Part shown: positions 1 to 10,800 of the stretch, in pieces
Position numbering within the stretch: position 1 is the first letter of the stretch
Layout of the letters: every line of letters starts with the position of its first letter
Assembly (NCBI GenBank): GCA_963682175.1
Contig: OY821772.1
Coordinates: 49,994,925-50,058,924, forward strand
Source: Triglochin maritima
Lineage: Eukaryota; Streptophyta; Magnoliopsida; Alismatales; Juncaginaceae
DNA length: 64,000 nt
Reading direction: 5' to 3'
Program-made: the position numbers and the translations under genes
The notes under the pieces: generated by a model
The model's input: only the letters and a program-made list of their open reading frames with translations
Databases searched by the model: none
What the model was told of the DNA's origin: nothing

Positions 1-1049
1 TAAATCCAAATACTTGATCCTCGGGAAAGATTGATCTTCTGGCGTCGTAAAGATGTCTAAAAGTATAAAAATTATAATTTATTACAGTTTTGATAAAATT
101 ATTCAATACTTCTCATTGTATACAAAAAAACACTTACTTCACTTGCACGTCGATAATCATGATACACAACGAATCCATCGCCATGAACTGCATGATATCC
201 TCTTTGGTGACGTACAAAGAGGGAGGCAACCCTTTATCCCCCTTTCCTTCCAAGTCCCAGGTACTTAAGGATTGTGCTTCCCTACCTACCATACATTGAT
301 ACAACATTTTGCACCTACTTGGAAGCGAATTAATGTTGATCGGAGATTGGTTGTTTGACCCTTTGCTCTGGGAGCTTGACACCTTACATATATTGTAGGA
401 TCGTGTGGGTTATGGGTCCACCAATCACTATTAATCTAATCACCTAATTACCTACTTGTTTAGACAATCGAGTAAATGCAGCGGAAATTTAAGCAAACAA
501 GCAAGTAAGGAAGAATAATGCAAACCACAAGAAGACACGGCGTTTTGATAGAGGTTCGGCACCCCACCCGGGTCCTAGTCCTCTCTTGCAAGCTCCGCTC
601 GGATCACCGAGCTCCGCTCACGACTTCACTAACCACTCCCCGTTCCGGGCCGGGAGAGAACGCCTTTACAACCGTCAAACTCGCGAACAACCCTCGCCGA
701 GCTTGGAATCCTCTTCTCACTATCCGAGAAGGATGCTTCGGGCTTTCACCGGAGCCTTTACTCTTTTGACAACAATTGTAACCTTGAGTGGAGCAACACT
801 CTCTAAATCTTGAGCACACTTGAGTAGGATTAAGGAATTGATCACTAAGTGTGTAAGGTTTGAAGCTTTGAGTGTTTGGGATTCTCTCTAATGTTTGGGA
901 CAAGTTTGTAGTGGGAGAGTTGTGTTAAAATGTGTTTTACAACTCCTTATATAGGCATTAGAGAGAATAGATCCGTTGGGACAAGATTTGATTGGATTTT
1001 GTGCAAAGCACACAAAGCAGAAAATTCGGGCTGCAAATCTGTCCAGAAA

Positions 1050-1280
1050 CGGTCGACCGAAAAGTGGAACGGTCGACCGAACGCTTGGGTTCGATAAGGA
1101 TACGATCGACCGAAATGTGAATAGGTCGACCGAACACTTAAGTCTATTAAGAAAACGGTCGACCGAACAGGGTTACCGGTCGACCGAATAAGCGTTTCGG
1201 TAGAGGGAAAATTGGATCGGTCGAACGAAATCGTATCGACCGATAGCAGGGAATTCTTGACAAGGTTAAACGGTCGACCG
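1050..1280. repeat. Palindrome array CGGTCGACCG in outer LTR
   Basis: Motif starts are at 1050, 1070, 1103, 1123, 1156, 1177, 1218, 1233 and 1271. Members are 20-21 bp apart within the first three pairs, and pairs recur every 53 bp. The DNA between motifs is only weakly similar from unit to unit. A second small cluster of the same motif is at 3524/3546 and 3596/3618 (22 bp apart each). Confidence 0.75.
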
Positions 1281-1283
1281 AAC

Positions 1284-3405
1284 TGAAGGGAATGTGTTCT
1301 AAAAGTTTTACTTTTAAATGTCAATTATTATGAATTGAATGAGAGATCATTTTGTTCCTTGTTTATGTTATTTGTCTTTTAGAAGTGTTAAGGAAGATGC
1401 TCTTGGTCCTTAACCGTAGAGCTCTAAAAGATATTGGTTTGCATAAAACAAAAGATATTCGCAATCATGGTAATTAACATGGGACATTAATTACCGAGTT
1501 AAGATTGTCGTGTTGGTCATAGATCATTGTAGCTCTACAAGTGAGTGACAACACGGGTATGCAAAAGAGGAAAATATTACTTTTGTATACTGAATAGACC
1601 TAATAAGTAAAATATTATAGAAATGTGTTTCTGTGTCATTAATATTTTACTGTGTCTTTGGTCCTTTGATATGAGACTTATATCTAATCACTTAAGGAAT
1701 ACTTAATTAGATCAGTGTCTTGAACTATCGATCAGTGTAGTGTAAAGGCATTGGTTGGTTAAGTACAACTTTTGTTGGAGAAGATAGTTAGTCAAAAGAT
1801 TATCATTGCCCCTCTTAATTGAGTGATGATATTAGTGGGCCCCTTGATAAAACAAAGTTATAATGTGCACAATGTGATTTGAGTTAAGTCACATATTTAT
1901 AACTAGCTTAAAGAGATCAAGAAATGAATACTAAGACAAAGATGACACAATACTACTTTGTGTGTATTCTTAATATCATGAGGCAAGGGACGGACACAAG
2001 TGGTGCACTCCATCACTAAATGGATCGGGTTTTGGTTCGAGTGGAATTAAGACATCTAACTAATTGGGAGCTATAATGTGTAGCTAGATACCGCTTATAG
2101 CTTGTGATATTAAGCTCTTAATATCACTGCCAACTTAGTTTAGATCCTCCCATAGGTCACACCGTAAAAACCGTGAAACAAGAAGCTTGATTTTTGGTTC
2201 ATATGATGTGTCGGGTTTCTCATAGAAAATATGACACATGTGGTGAACAAGTAAAATCAATTATGTTGTATATAAACATAATTAGAATCATGATAAATTC
2301 ATATGAGATGCATATATTATGGGGTGCAATAATTTATTGTTGCATAGCATAATACATTGCATAAGTTGTGAATTTGCTAAAACCCCCTTAAGTTCAAATT
2401 TTGTTGGAAATAAATCCAAAATTTGAAATAGGCAAAATCGGGTAGAAGTTCGGTAATCCGTTGAGGTTCGGTCGACCGAAGGATCTATGGATCGGTCAAC
2501 CGAACGTGGAACGGATAATCGTAATTGATTGACCGAACTTGACCAAAGTGCCTGGAACTTTGGTACGGTGTACCGAACCAAAATCGGTCGACCGAACAAT
2601 GTTAAGTTCCGATATTTTCGGTTAACCGAATGGCACTCGGTCTTAGACGAGAATTCGTCCGATCGGTTAAGGAGAATTTTTCCCTTTAAGAATCGGTCAT
2701 CCGTCTAGTACTCGGTCAACCAATCGTGATATATTCGGTTAACCGAATGGGTCTCGGTCAACCGAACAACGATTGATTTTCTGCCTTTGATTATTAAGAG
2801 ATTAATTTGATTGATGGTTGGATTAGCTCCAAACTTGGTCAAACGTTTTATGGGTGCATGTAATGCATTAAGGAATTAATTTATGAGAGAAAATATAAAG
2901 AAAAACGTGGCTAAAGAATAGCCATGATTAAGAGTAAGATTGGAACCTATAAATAGGTCCTTATTCTCCCTAATTGGGACACACAATTCAATAATTATTT
3001 TCTCTCTTAATTCACCACAAAACCCAGGAAAATTCTCTTAGTTTTCTAAGTCTTTGGAAGGAGAAATCTCAGAGGCTAAGGAAGGAGTTTGTAGCTAGAT
3101 TCTAAGCTTGTTTGGAGATCGATTGGCTAGCTCCTTTCTCTCCAACCTTGTTTAGGGTTTCGGTGAACACTCGGAGGCATCCGGCGCGGCGAGAAGCATC
3201 CCTAACGTCTCCGAATCTTCAAGAAGTTTTTGAGAACTTCTAGGTATGAATTTCGGAGCCCTTGTTTGTTTTAATAGAGTTTTGAAACTAGATGTTAAAA
3301 CAAACCAATGCATGCATGAAATAAATCAAAGAAAATTGTAATTGATCCTTATTATACATAAAAATTTCGAAAATATATATGTATAATTAAACATAAAATC
3401 CTACA
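1284..3405 (+). mobile_element. Inner solo LTR of the 2.1-kb family, copy 1
   Basis: It starts TGAAGGG and ends ATCCTACA, with 5-bp direct repeats cgaac at 1279-1283 and 3406-3410. The same sequence recurs at 58084-60250 (same strand) and 61262-63383 (opposite strand); this copy and the third are both 2122 bp. A TATA box (near 2946, ctataaata) followed by an A/C-rich leader gives plus orientation. Motif doublets at 2469-2764 lie upstream of it, in the presumed U3. It sits inside another solo LTR inside a CACTA element, three levels of nesting. Confidence 0.88.
2469..2764. repeat. Palindrome array CGGTNNACCG, 19-bp doublets
   Basis: Motif starts read at 2469, 2493, 2526, 2566, 2585, 2619, 2638, 2664, 2694, 2713, 2736 and 2755. 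Pairs 2566/2585, 2619/2638, 2694/2713 and 2736/2755 are each 19 bp apart. Some members are degenerate (2638, 2664 and 2713 match only part of the motif). The central dinucleotide varies (CG, CA, TA, GT) while the CGGT and ACCG arms are mostly kept. The array lies about 200 bp upstream of the TATA box of this LTR. Confidence 0.75.
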
Positions 3406-6400
3406 CGAACTTGGCACATGGTTCGACCGTTTGGTTAAGTATATGGAGGTGTATATAGTTTTAATTTGAATACGACCGTTGGGCATATACGACAAGAATA
3501 ACGGTCGGAACAGTAAGTTCAAACGGTCGACCGAAAGATATGGTGCGGTCGACCGAAACTAGACAGGAAAACACAAATTAGATTACTTGATCATCCGGTC
3601 GACCGAACGGCATGTTGCGGTCGACCGAATGTGGGCAGACAGTTAGGGTTCAGGTTTTGTGTTTTTCCGGTCTAAGTTTGGGTGATCTATTGAAGTCCAA
3701 CTAATGTGAAATTTCGTGTGTGACTTCTATAGGGAACCTAGTGTGTGATTAAGTTGATTTTAGCTCAAGTATGCTCAATTACACTTTGTTCCTAAGACTC
3801 AAAAGAAATCAAGATTACATGTCTTCGATTTAGCTTTAATTACATGTCTTGACTTCATTTCCTTCTTTCTTGAGTCTTGATCACCTGTAGAGGTTAGCAC
3901 AATACAATATATATGCAATGCATAGTGTGTGCTACTCTAATTAAGATTCGGTTGATTAAATCATCAAAACATAAGATTAAGGCCAAAAAGCCAACATATA
4001 TGTATACAACCGTTAAAATACAATTGTTAACAAATTTGAAGTTTGAAGTCTTTCAAAGTTAAACTATACCTCATGTTTGTCGTTTAGCTGTACTAAATAA
4101 CTAGGCCACCGCACGAACCCACTGATAGCATCGCCGAGAGTAACAATCTCTTCTTCCGGAAATGGCATAAAAGCACCAGGATCTAAGCAACTCTCAACTG
4201 CAACCTTCAATTCTCCCTCTCCTACCTCTGTGAAGTGGTGTCTGGAGATGTTATAAACTTTCCCGTGTCCCACCAATCTTCGATCAGGGTCTTCGACAAA
4301 TAAAGCACATCTAGATCCATCCGCGAACTTTCCAAACGAGGGACTGTCGACGAGGGCCAATTCTCGAGAATGAGACACGAAATCATCATGTCGATGAGGG
4401 TGGAACACTGGCGGAACTGGAGTAGTCTCCGCGGAAGAACCGGTCTTACGACGGGTAGGAGAAGTAGGCAAATCACGATCCAATCTCTCCGTAAGAAGTT
4501 GCAAAGACTTCTTCAAATCTGTGATCTCTTGCTGGCATTTGGTATGACCAGTCGTCGAAGTAGATCGTTGAGTCTTCCCATAATATTGTCGAAGTCCAAC
4601 TCTACTCCCTACCCCTCGCACACGACCGGGGTGTTCGTCGTTTCCCAAGGCCTCGCGTAGAATATCATTCCGACCATCGGAAGCAAATTCGCCTTGAGAT
4701 TCTCTCAACTTCAGAGAGTCCTAAGTTTAAAACAATATTTACTATCATTTGAGCAATATAAAATTAATGATTCTGAATTAATAACATATATATAAGTGAT
4801 GCAACTTACTATCTTCGAGCCGATAGCTTGCGACTCGTCTGTGGCGTACTCCCATCTGGAGTTTACTCTCGCTCTCTTCCAAGAATCACAACGAGCTACG
4901 GGAGAAGGAGGAGATAGGTTACTTGCTTGCTCTTCACTCATACCGGAGTCAATTGTCTCCTGTTTCTTCTGAGTAATTTTTTCACCCATCATTTGTGCTT
5001 CTAACTTTTGGTACCCCGCTCGAGACATACGATGGGTATACTTGTTAGAAGATCTAATCTTTTGGTTTTTTGCTCGGATGACCTAAAATCAAGTTTATTA
5101 GATTGTCACTAAAATCAATAACTAACAAGTTTGTTTTGAAACTCAGTTACTATATTATAAATTAAACTCAATTACCTCAAACTCCGGGCTATCTCTGGAT
5201 TTTTTGAATAGCTCTCATTGATTCGGAGTGATAAAGTTATAGACATCGCATGGATTTCTATCCTGGTAGTCTCCGAATATGTACTTGTTCGTTAAATTTG
5301 TTTTGAAATCCCTCCAACGAACTGACATGTATGTCATCCACTTTTTCTTCAACTTGTCAGTGGATTGGAACTCAAAAGATTCCTACAACACGTTAACTTT
5401 ATATATATCAAAAGTTCGACTAAAACTATTGAAATCTACCGTCTGTAATTTGGGTCGAAACCTTTCTCAAACAAATGATCTTTCATTTTCCGAAAAGTCA
5501 ACACTGACATATTATGACACTTATTGCACGGACAATACGCCATGTCGCTGTCTTTCATTTTCTTAGAATGTTTTTTGACAACCTCTAAGAACATATTCAC
5601 TCCGTTCTCATATTCATCACTCAATCTGTTTGAAAAAATCCACTCTCGATCCATTTCAATCTAAACAGAGGCAAAAATGATAGTTATTATTACAGAAAGT
5701 AAATAAAATTTCAATTTAAAAGAATGTGTTCGTAGATGAGAAGATTCGGAGATATTAAGATGAGAAAATAATGACTCAGTGGAGAAGAGATGAAGTCCTT
5801 AATCTAGCGTGGAATAAGGAAGGTTAGAAAACTAACTAAGCAATCAAGGCCAAAACAAACCTAAAGTCCACTATAGGTCCTTAGTAATAGACGACGCCTA
5901 ACTTCGAGGTCCCACCGAGGACCACTAGTCTGTAGGAAATCAAGAACCCGGAGGTCCCTAATATCTCAGGGAGACTAGATGGGCAACGACGTTCAGGCCG
6001 AAACGGTCTTAAACATCGAGGACCACTAATCTATAGGAAATCAAGAACCCGGAGGTTCCTAAAATCTCAGGGAGACTAGATGGGCAACGACATTCAGGCC
6101 ATAACGGCTTAAACGGTTTCCTCTCCTAAATGCGTCCGAAAATCCTAGGGGCCAACGTCTAATTGATTTTATTAAGGCTCTTTTATTAAGTGGTTTCTGG
6201 GCTAAGGAAAGGGTGATGAAATCCCCCACCTCATCTCCTATAGGTGACTGCCCCCTAAGTATTTTTCATACCTTAATCTAACAAACAACACACCAAACAA
6301 ACACTCACCTCACTCTTGTTCCAATGCAAGTCCTACTAACTAATGCGTGCTTTCTAATGAATGATGAGTGAAAGATAGTACGTACCTTACGCCAGCAATC

Positions 6401-7744
6401 TACGACAGAAATCGTAAATAATAGAAAAATTCAATGCATGCAAATCCTATATGATGAATGACTTGGCAAATATTGTCTAATATTTGCTTTGGGTTATTAA
6501 AGGCCAAGTTGTTTAAGGGGGGCAATGAGTTATTATCATAATATTAAAAATTCAATAAATTAAGGCAATAAACATTTAAAATATTAAAAGCAAGTATTAA
6601 AACTAATTACTTGAATTGACAGAAAAACATTTTAAACACAAACTATCATGTTATTAATAATAATTGGGAATAAAATTTTATTGAAATTTTGGCAGAACCT
6701 CCACTTAAAATTTGATATGTAAAATTCTTCAAATCCTGAAATCAACAAGAAAAATGTATATCTAGTTATCTACTCACATTCACATCATGTATTTCTCTAC
6801 TCAATCCAAACCAAATTCTTAACATAATCCAAACCAAATCAATCCAATGAAAACAAAGTTTGGTTAAATCATCCAACCAACCCAACTCAATCCAAACCAA
6901 ATCAATCCAATGAATGAGTCAAATCAAATGAATTAAACATTCACACAATGATCACACTCCATTCACCAATAAACTTATCAAACTCCCAAATTAAAAAATT
7001 ATGTTGAGGCATGATTGAATGGAGAATACATGTATAAGGGTAGGGTTACCAGGGTAGGTCTTTTAACATATTTAACATAGGTTCGGCCATGAGAAGAATA
7101 GTGCTGTATTAGTTGGATATGTTTATCAAATATCAACACATAACACACTAGATATACTAACCTACCGGTGTCAGTTTCGTTGCAAAAAAAAGTTGATTTT
7201 CAATCCTAAGGTGAATTTAAACTCAGGGCTTTCTGTAGGTTTTCAAGTTTGTTTTTTCCACGAAATATTACATATTATTTCAATTAAATCTCAACAAGTA
7301 ATCAACATACATGCATGTTGGCGTTGGATTCTTGGTCTAAACTAATCCTAAATTAAGGATCTAAAATTGAGCACGAACCAGAGGAGGGAAAAGTTGTTAT
7401 GCCGGAGGAGGTCTTTGTGGTTCCCGAGTACGTCGCGAAGGTGGTGCGGTGACAGCTGTAAACGACACGAGATGAAGGCTAACTTAGAAAGAATATGTGG
7501 AGAAAAACGGAGGAAGACGAACTTAAAACAACAAAAAACGAACTTAAAACTTACATGTGGAGAAAGACGGAGGAAGACGGAGGAAGAAGGAGAAAATGGC
7601 CGGAGAAGTGGAGGAGAGCTTGGGAGCTCGCTGCGGTGCCGGAGACGGTGCGGATCGGTCATGGAGGAGAGTTCGGTCGCGGGACGACTAGGGTTTGGGT
7701 GGGTGATCGTCTAAAATGAATGAAAGAAAACGCGTCTGTCCGAT

Positions 7745-8086
7745 TTCTTTAAGACCTATAGACGTCGGATGTTATATAACGCCGACGTCTATATGGATGG
7801 AGTATAGACGTCGGTCTTACATTACGTCTGACGTCTATAGGGAGACGTCTATACCCTATAGACGTCGGATTCACAATGTACACAAACGGCCGACGTCTAT
7901 AGGTCGACGTCTATACCCTATAGATGTCGGCTAAACGTGTTATTCCCAAACCCGACGTCTATAGTACTACATAGACGTCGGCCTCAATGAAGACCGACGT
8001 CCATTCTGTCCTCTCCCCACTAGACGTCGGTGGTTATAACGGCTGACGTATATTGGGCGACGAGTAAAGTCTATTCTGCACTAGTG
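7745..8086. repeat. CACTA copy A 5' subterminal repeats (TAGACGTCGG)
   Basis: About a dozen copies of TAGACGTCGG or its reverse complement, several slightly degenerate, lie in both orientations next to the terminal CACTAGTG. In characterised CACTA elements such subterminal arrays bind the TNPA-type protein. That role is inferred here. Confidence 0.85.
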
Positions 8087-8099
8087 ATAAATTAAATCT

Positions 8100-8365
8100 A
8101 TCTTAGAAATACTGAAGTTTAGGGAGGGATTATATATGCAGACGCTCCAGTCGAAACTTTTTTCTTTTAGACTTAACGTGTCAGATTCAGACGGTTCAGC
8201 AGACATTTTTTGGGGTTGGTACTAGTAGAGTGAGAGAAACTCAGAGAGAATCATTCTTTTAAGAGACGTGACGAAATATATATTAAATAGAATGTGAAGA
8301 GAAAAATGATAATTTATACTGACGATTTAAGTAATTCGCATGCAATGAATAGTAATTCCCTAAAT
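8100..8365. repeat. Dispersed repeat, copy 1 of a family that elsewhere carries poly-C
   Basis: The stretch around 8195-8340 (cagacattt, ggtgttggtact-like, ttcttttaag followed by acgtgac) closely resembles 26790-26955 and 57750-57925. Those two copies also hold 27 and 25 consecutive C; this one does not. No coding capacity was seen. Boundaries are approximate. Confidence 0.5.
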
Positions 8366-9330
8366 TAATATTAGGAAAATAACCGTACGTTACTAAACAC
8401 GAAAAATACAACAATCCATATAAAGTAGGATTCGTCATCTGTCACCTTATGTTCGGTTTTATCGACGTGATGTACTAACTATATTTCACAGTTAATTAAC
8501 TCAGCATTATTTTTAATTTCTTAAATCTGTCACATGGTGATAATTAGTCACCGTAAAGGTTTAAAGTAAAAGCAATCGTTCTGATTAAGATTGGATAACA
8601 GATAGATGACAATTTTCCTTAGAAAATCAAAAGGTGGATTAGAAAACTTACGAGAGGGCAAATCCATTTTCTTACGTTGGAAGTGAGCGACCAGCTTAAA
8701 CTTCTATTTTTTTGCTAAAAAACATGTCTATCCCCAGAGAAAATATGTCTCCATGCAATTGAATGTGATATTGCATCGCAGAGTCATGTTGACTTACATG
8801 ACAAGTTATATATTTTCGTAGACGGTTGCGGAAGGAACTCGGTTTTGATGTGCAACAATCGATTAGACTGTGGACAAAATTAGCACCGGAAAGTAACACG
8901 AACATGATTATTCGTTTTAACGACAAAGTAGGATGTCTTATCCATTAGGGCAAATACATAAATTCACAATTTTGGATCTTTGTGGGTTAGTAATTGCCAT
9001 CAATCTGATCACAATCAAATATCCCTGGAATCATTGATCTTGCTTGAATAAAAAAATTATTTGCAAAAACATCTTGAGCAACTATTACACTCTTAATTTA
9101 CTTTATTTCCACGAAAACTAATATGCAGTATGAAGTCCTGCTACCTTGGGTGATACAAACGTACTGTTCTAATGCAGAAAGTATTAGGGATTCCACCTTT
9201 AGTACGTGAATCCATCCCCAATCACCTACGTACGCAAGAGTATCGACAATAAGAACCTTAAACAAGAAATAAAACCACAAACACAAAGGTATACGTAGAA
9301 AACGGCAACCTCTCTACATATTACATTCGT

Positions 9331-9933
9331 GAAGGGGTGGCAATAGGGGTTACCGTGTCGTATTTATGTCAAATTCATTTACGGTCCAGCTCAATTTACG
9401 CAAACTCAAACCCAACCCATTTATTATACATGTTGAAAACAAAAATCCAAACCCGACCCATCTAAAAACAAGTCAACGAACCTGATTCATTTAACCCGTT
9501 TATTAAATGAATTGTATTTATGTACGGATTATACTTACTCCTATAACCTTTATTTATGATAAAAGCTCAACAACAATTATGATCGATTTGAAAGAGATTA
9601 GGAAAACAACATAAATTGTCATGAAATTGGTTGTTAATTGCTAATAAAATATTCTGACATAAGAAAGATAGAAAGTACGAAGATTTGAATTAATTTTGTG
9701 ATTATGTATAATATTATAAAACATATATATACTAGAATTCTCTAGTGAGCTCAAAGCTTAATTTAGAAAAATTAAACCCCCACAATATCCACCACTCATT
9801 TCAAATTGTAAGGTAGATTAAGATAAAAACGGTTATGCTAATTACAGGTGAGATTAATCATAAATAAGATCCAATGGTGAGATGGTAAGGGGCTTAAACT
9901 AAATTTGATGAGCCCTGGGCTCACTAGAGCCTG

Positions 9934-9972
<39 letters not shown>

Positions 9973-10137
9973 AAATTTATAAACATGTTGGACACAGGTA
10001 CATACGCTAAACTCAAGCTCAACCCCATTTAGTTGTTGACTTAATCGTGTCAACCCGATTATGACTCAACCTCGTTTATATCAAACTTGAAGTCTCATTT
10101 TCCTTGTCGGATTGTCATGACCCTAATTGTCGTCCCT
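9331..10137. mobile_element. hAT-like non-autonomous element with a nested MITE
   Basis: The left end reads gaAGGGGTGGCAATAGGGG. The right end, reverse complemented, reads AGGGACGACAATTAGGG, a pattern typical of plant hAT termini. Candidate 8-bp duplications acattcgt (9323-9330) and acgttcat (10138-10145) agree at six of eight positions. No transposase frame is present. A second small element and a (TA)n tract sit inside it. Confidence 0.5.
9735..9938. mobile_element. MITE in a (TA)n tract, copy 1
   Basis: Terminal inverted repeats read CTCTAGTGAGCTC at the left and, reverse complemented, CTCTAGTGAGCCC at the right. The element is about 200 bp and has TA-rich flanks with a (TA)n run at 9940-9970. 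A second copy in the opposite orientation is at 20678-20880, also beside (TA)n. The targeting of TA microsatellites recalls rice Micron elements; that family assignment is inference. Confidence 0.65.
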
Positions 10138-10139
10138 AC

Positions 10140-10422
10140 GTTCATAAAAAAATAGTTTACATCTGTTGAACTCAATCCTCTCACAATGGCTCACCCTTTC
10201 TAGTTTCAAACGATTCTCTCAACTATACATAAAACATCCTATCCTCTACGTTAGGTGGTACCCCCACATTCTGGGCACTTGCGGACACTCATAAAATCAA
10301 TGGATTTCCAATTTATTTATATAGGCTAAGGTTTTCTATGTAAGGTTGATATAGCAGTTTGGAAGGGTAAACTATTGTGAGAGGATTGAGTTTCACCGAT
10401 GTATATTAATCTTTCATGAATG
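10140..10422. mobile_element. Foldback-type MITE with about 50-bp inverted arms
   Basis: The left arm (about 10143-10189) and the right arm (10371-10421) are inverted copies sharing the 18-base core ctcaatcctctcacaatg/a with a few mismatches further out. About 180 bp of non-coding DNA lies between. The element lies directly beside the hAT-like repeat and just before CACTA copy B. Confidence 0.55.
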
Positions 10423-10455
10423 TAATACATCAAGTGGTTGTTGTGTCGTTGTTTT

Positions 10456-10800
10456 CACTAGTGCAGAATAGACTTTACTCGTCGCTCAATAGACGTCGGC
10501 CTTTATAAACACCGACGTCTAGTGGGGAGGGGACAGAATAGACGACGGCCTAAATGAAGACCGAAGTCTATGTAGTACTATAGACGTCGGTTGTTTGAAT
10601 AACACGTTTAGCCGACGTCTATAGGGTATAGACGTCTCCCTATAGACGTCGGTTGTTTGTGTACCTTGGGAATCCGACGTCTATAGGGTATAGACGTCTC
10701 CCTATAGACGTCGGACGTAATGTAAGACCGGCGTCTATAGTCTATCCACATAGACGTCGAGGTATAGACGTCGGTGTTATATAACATCCGACGTCTATAG
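10456..10800. repeat. CACTA copy B 5' subterminal repeats
   Basis: Repeated TAGACGTCGG and CCGACGTCTA units, often facing each other and about 20-30 bp apart, follow the 5' terminus. The core GACGTC is itself palindromic. The array is nearly the same as that of copy A at 7745-8086. Confidence 0.88.

Larger units (their letters stand above)
394..3996 (-). mobile_element. Outer solo LTR (about 1.5 kb, interrupted by an inner solo LTR)
   Basis: The insert begins TG and ends CA and is flanked by 5-bp direct repeats tatat (389-393 and 3997-4001). It interrupts the intron before the Ulp1 exons of CACTA copy A. Without the inner insertion it is about 1476 bp. No internal retroelement region or second LTR is present, so it is read as a solo LTR left by recombination. 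A TATA-like sequence near 944-955, read on the minus strand and followed by a CA-rich leader, suggests minus orientation. It carries CGGTCGACCG motifs at 1050-1280 and 3502-3627. Confidence 0.8.
1..5654 (-). pseudogene. CACTA copy A transposase/Ulp1 gene remnant
   Basis: The exons correspond one for one to copy B. Exon 1 survives only at 5440-5654, the first ~72 residues with the Cys-rich transposase-associated domain (CPCNKCHN). It then joins sequence matching copy B just at its stop codon, so about 2.85 kb of TNP2 is gone and the frame stops at once. Exon 3 (4810-5082), exon 4 (4070-4720, 651 bp as in copy B), exon 5 (138-382, 6 bp longer than in copy B) and the start of exon 6 (1-55) are still open. 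The junction has only about one base of overlap, as expected for end-joining or abortive gap repair. The Transposase_24 part could still be made from an internal start; this is inference. Confidence 0.85.
1..8086 (-). mobile_element. CACTA (En/Spm) transposon copy A, deletion derivative, truncated by window edge
   Basis: The element's 5' terminus is at 8086, where the minus strand reads CACTAGTGCAGAATAG, the same terminus as copy B at 10456. About a dozen TAGACGTCGG-type subterminal repeats follow (7745-8086). Reading down the minus strand, the order matches copy B: 5' leader, start of the TNP2 transposase, Transposase_24 exons, Ulp1 exons. Its 3' end lies outside the window. Two differences stand out: almost all of the TNP2 exon is missing (junction near 5440), and a 3.6-kb nested LTR insertion (394-3996) sits in the intron before the Ulp1 exons. 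It cannot make its own transposase and would depend on a complete relative such as copy B. Confidence 0.9.

Noticed and set aside
7348..7934. Several Arg/Lys-rich frames next to the CACTA copy A terminus
   Set aside because: They lie in the element's 5' leader and subterminal repeats and are not kept in the corresponding part of copy B.
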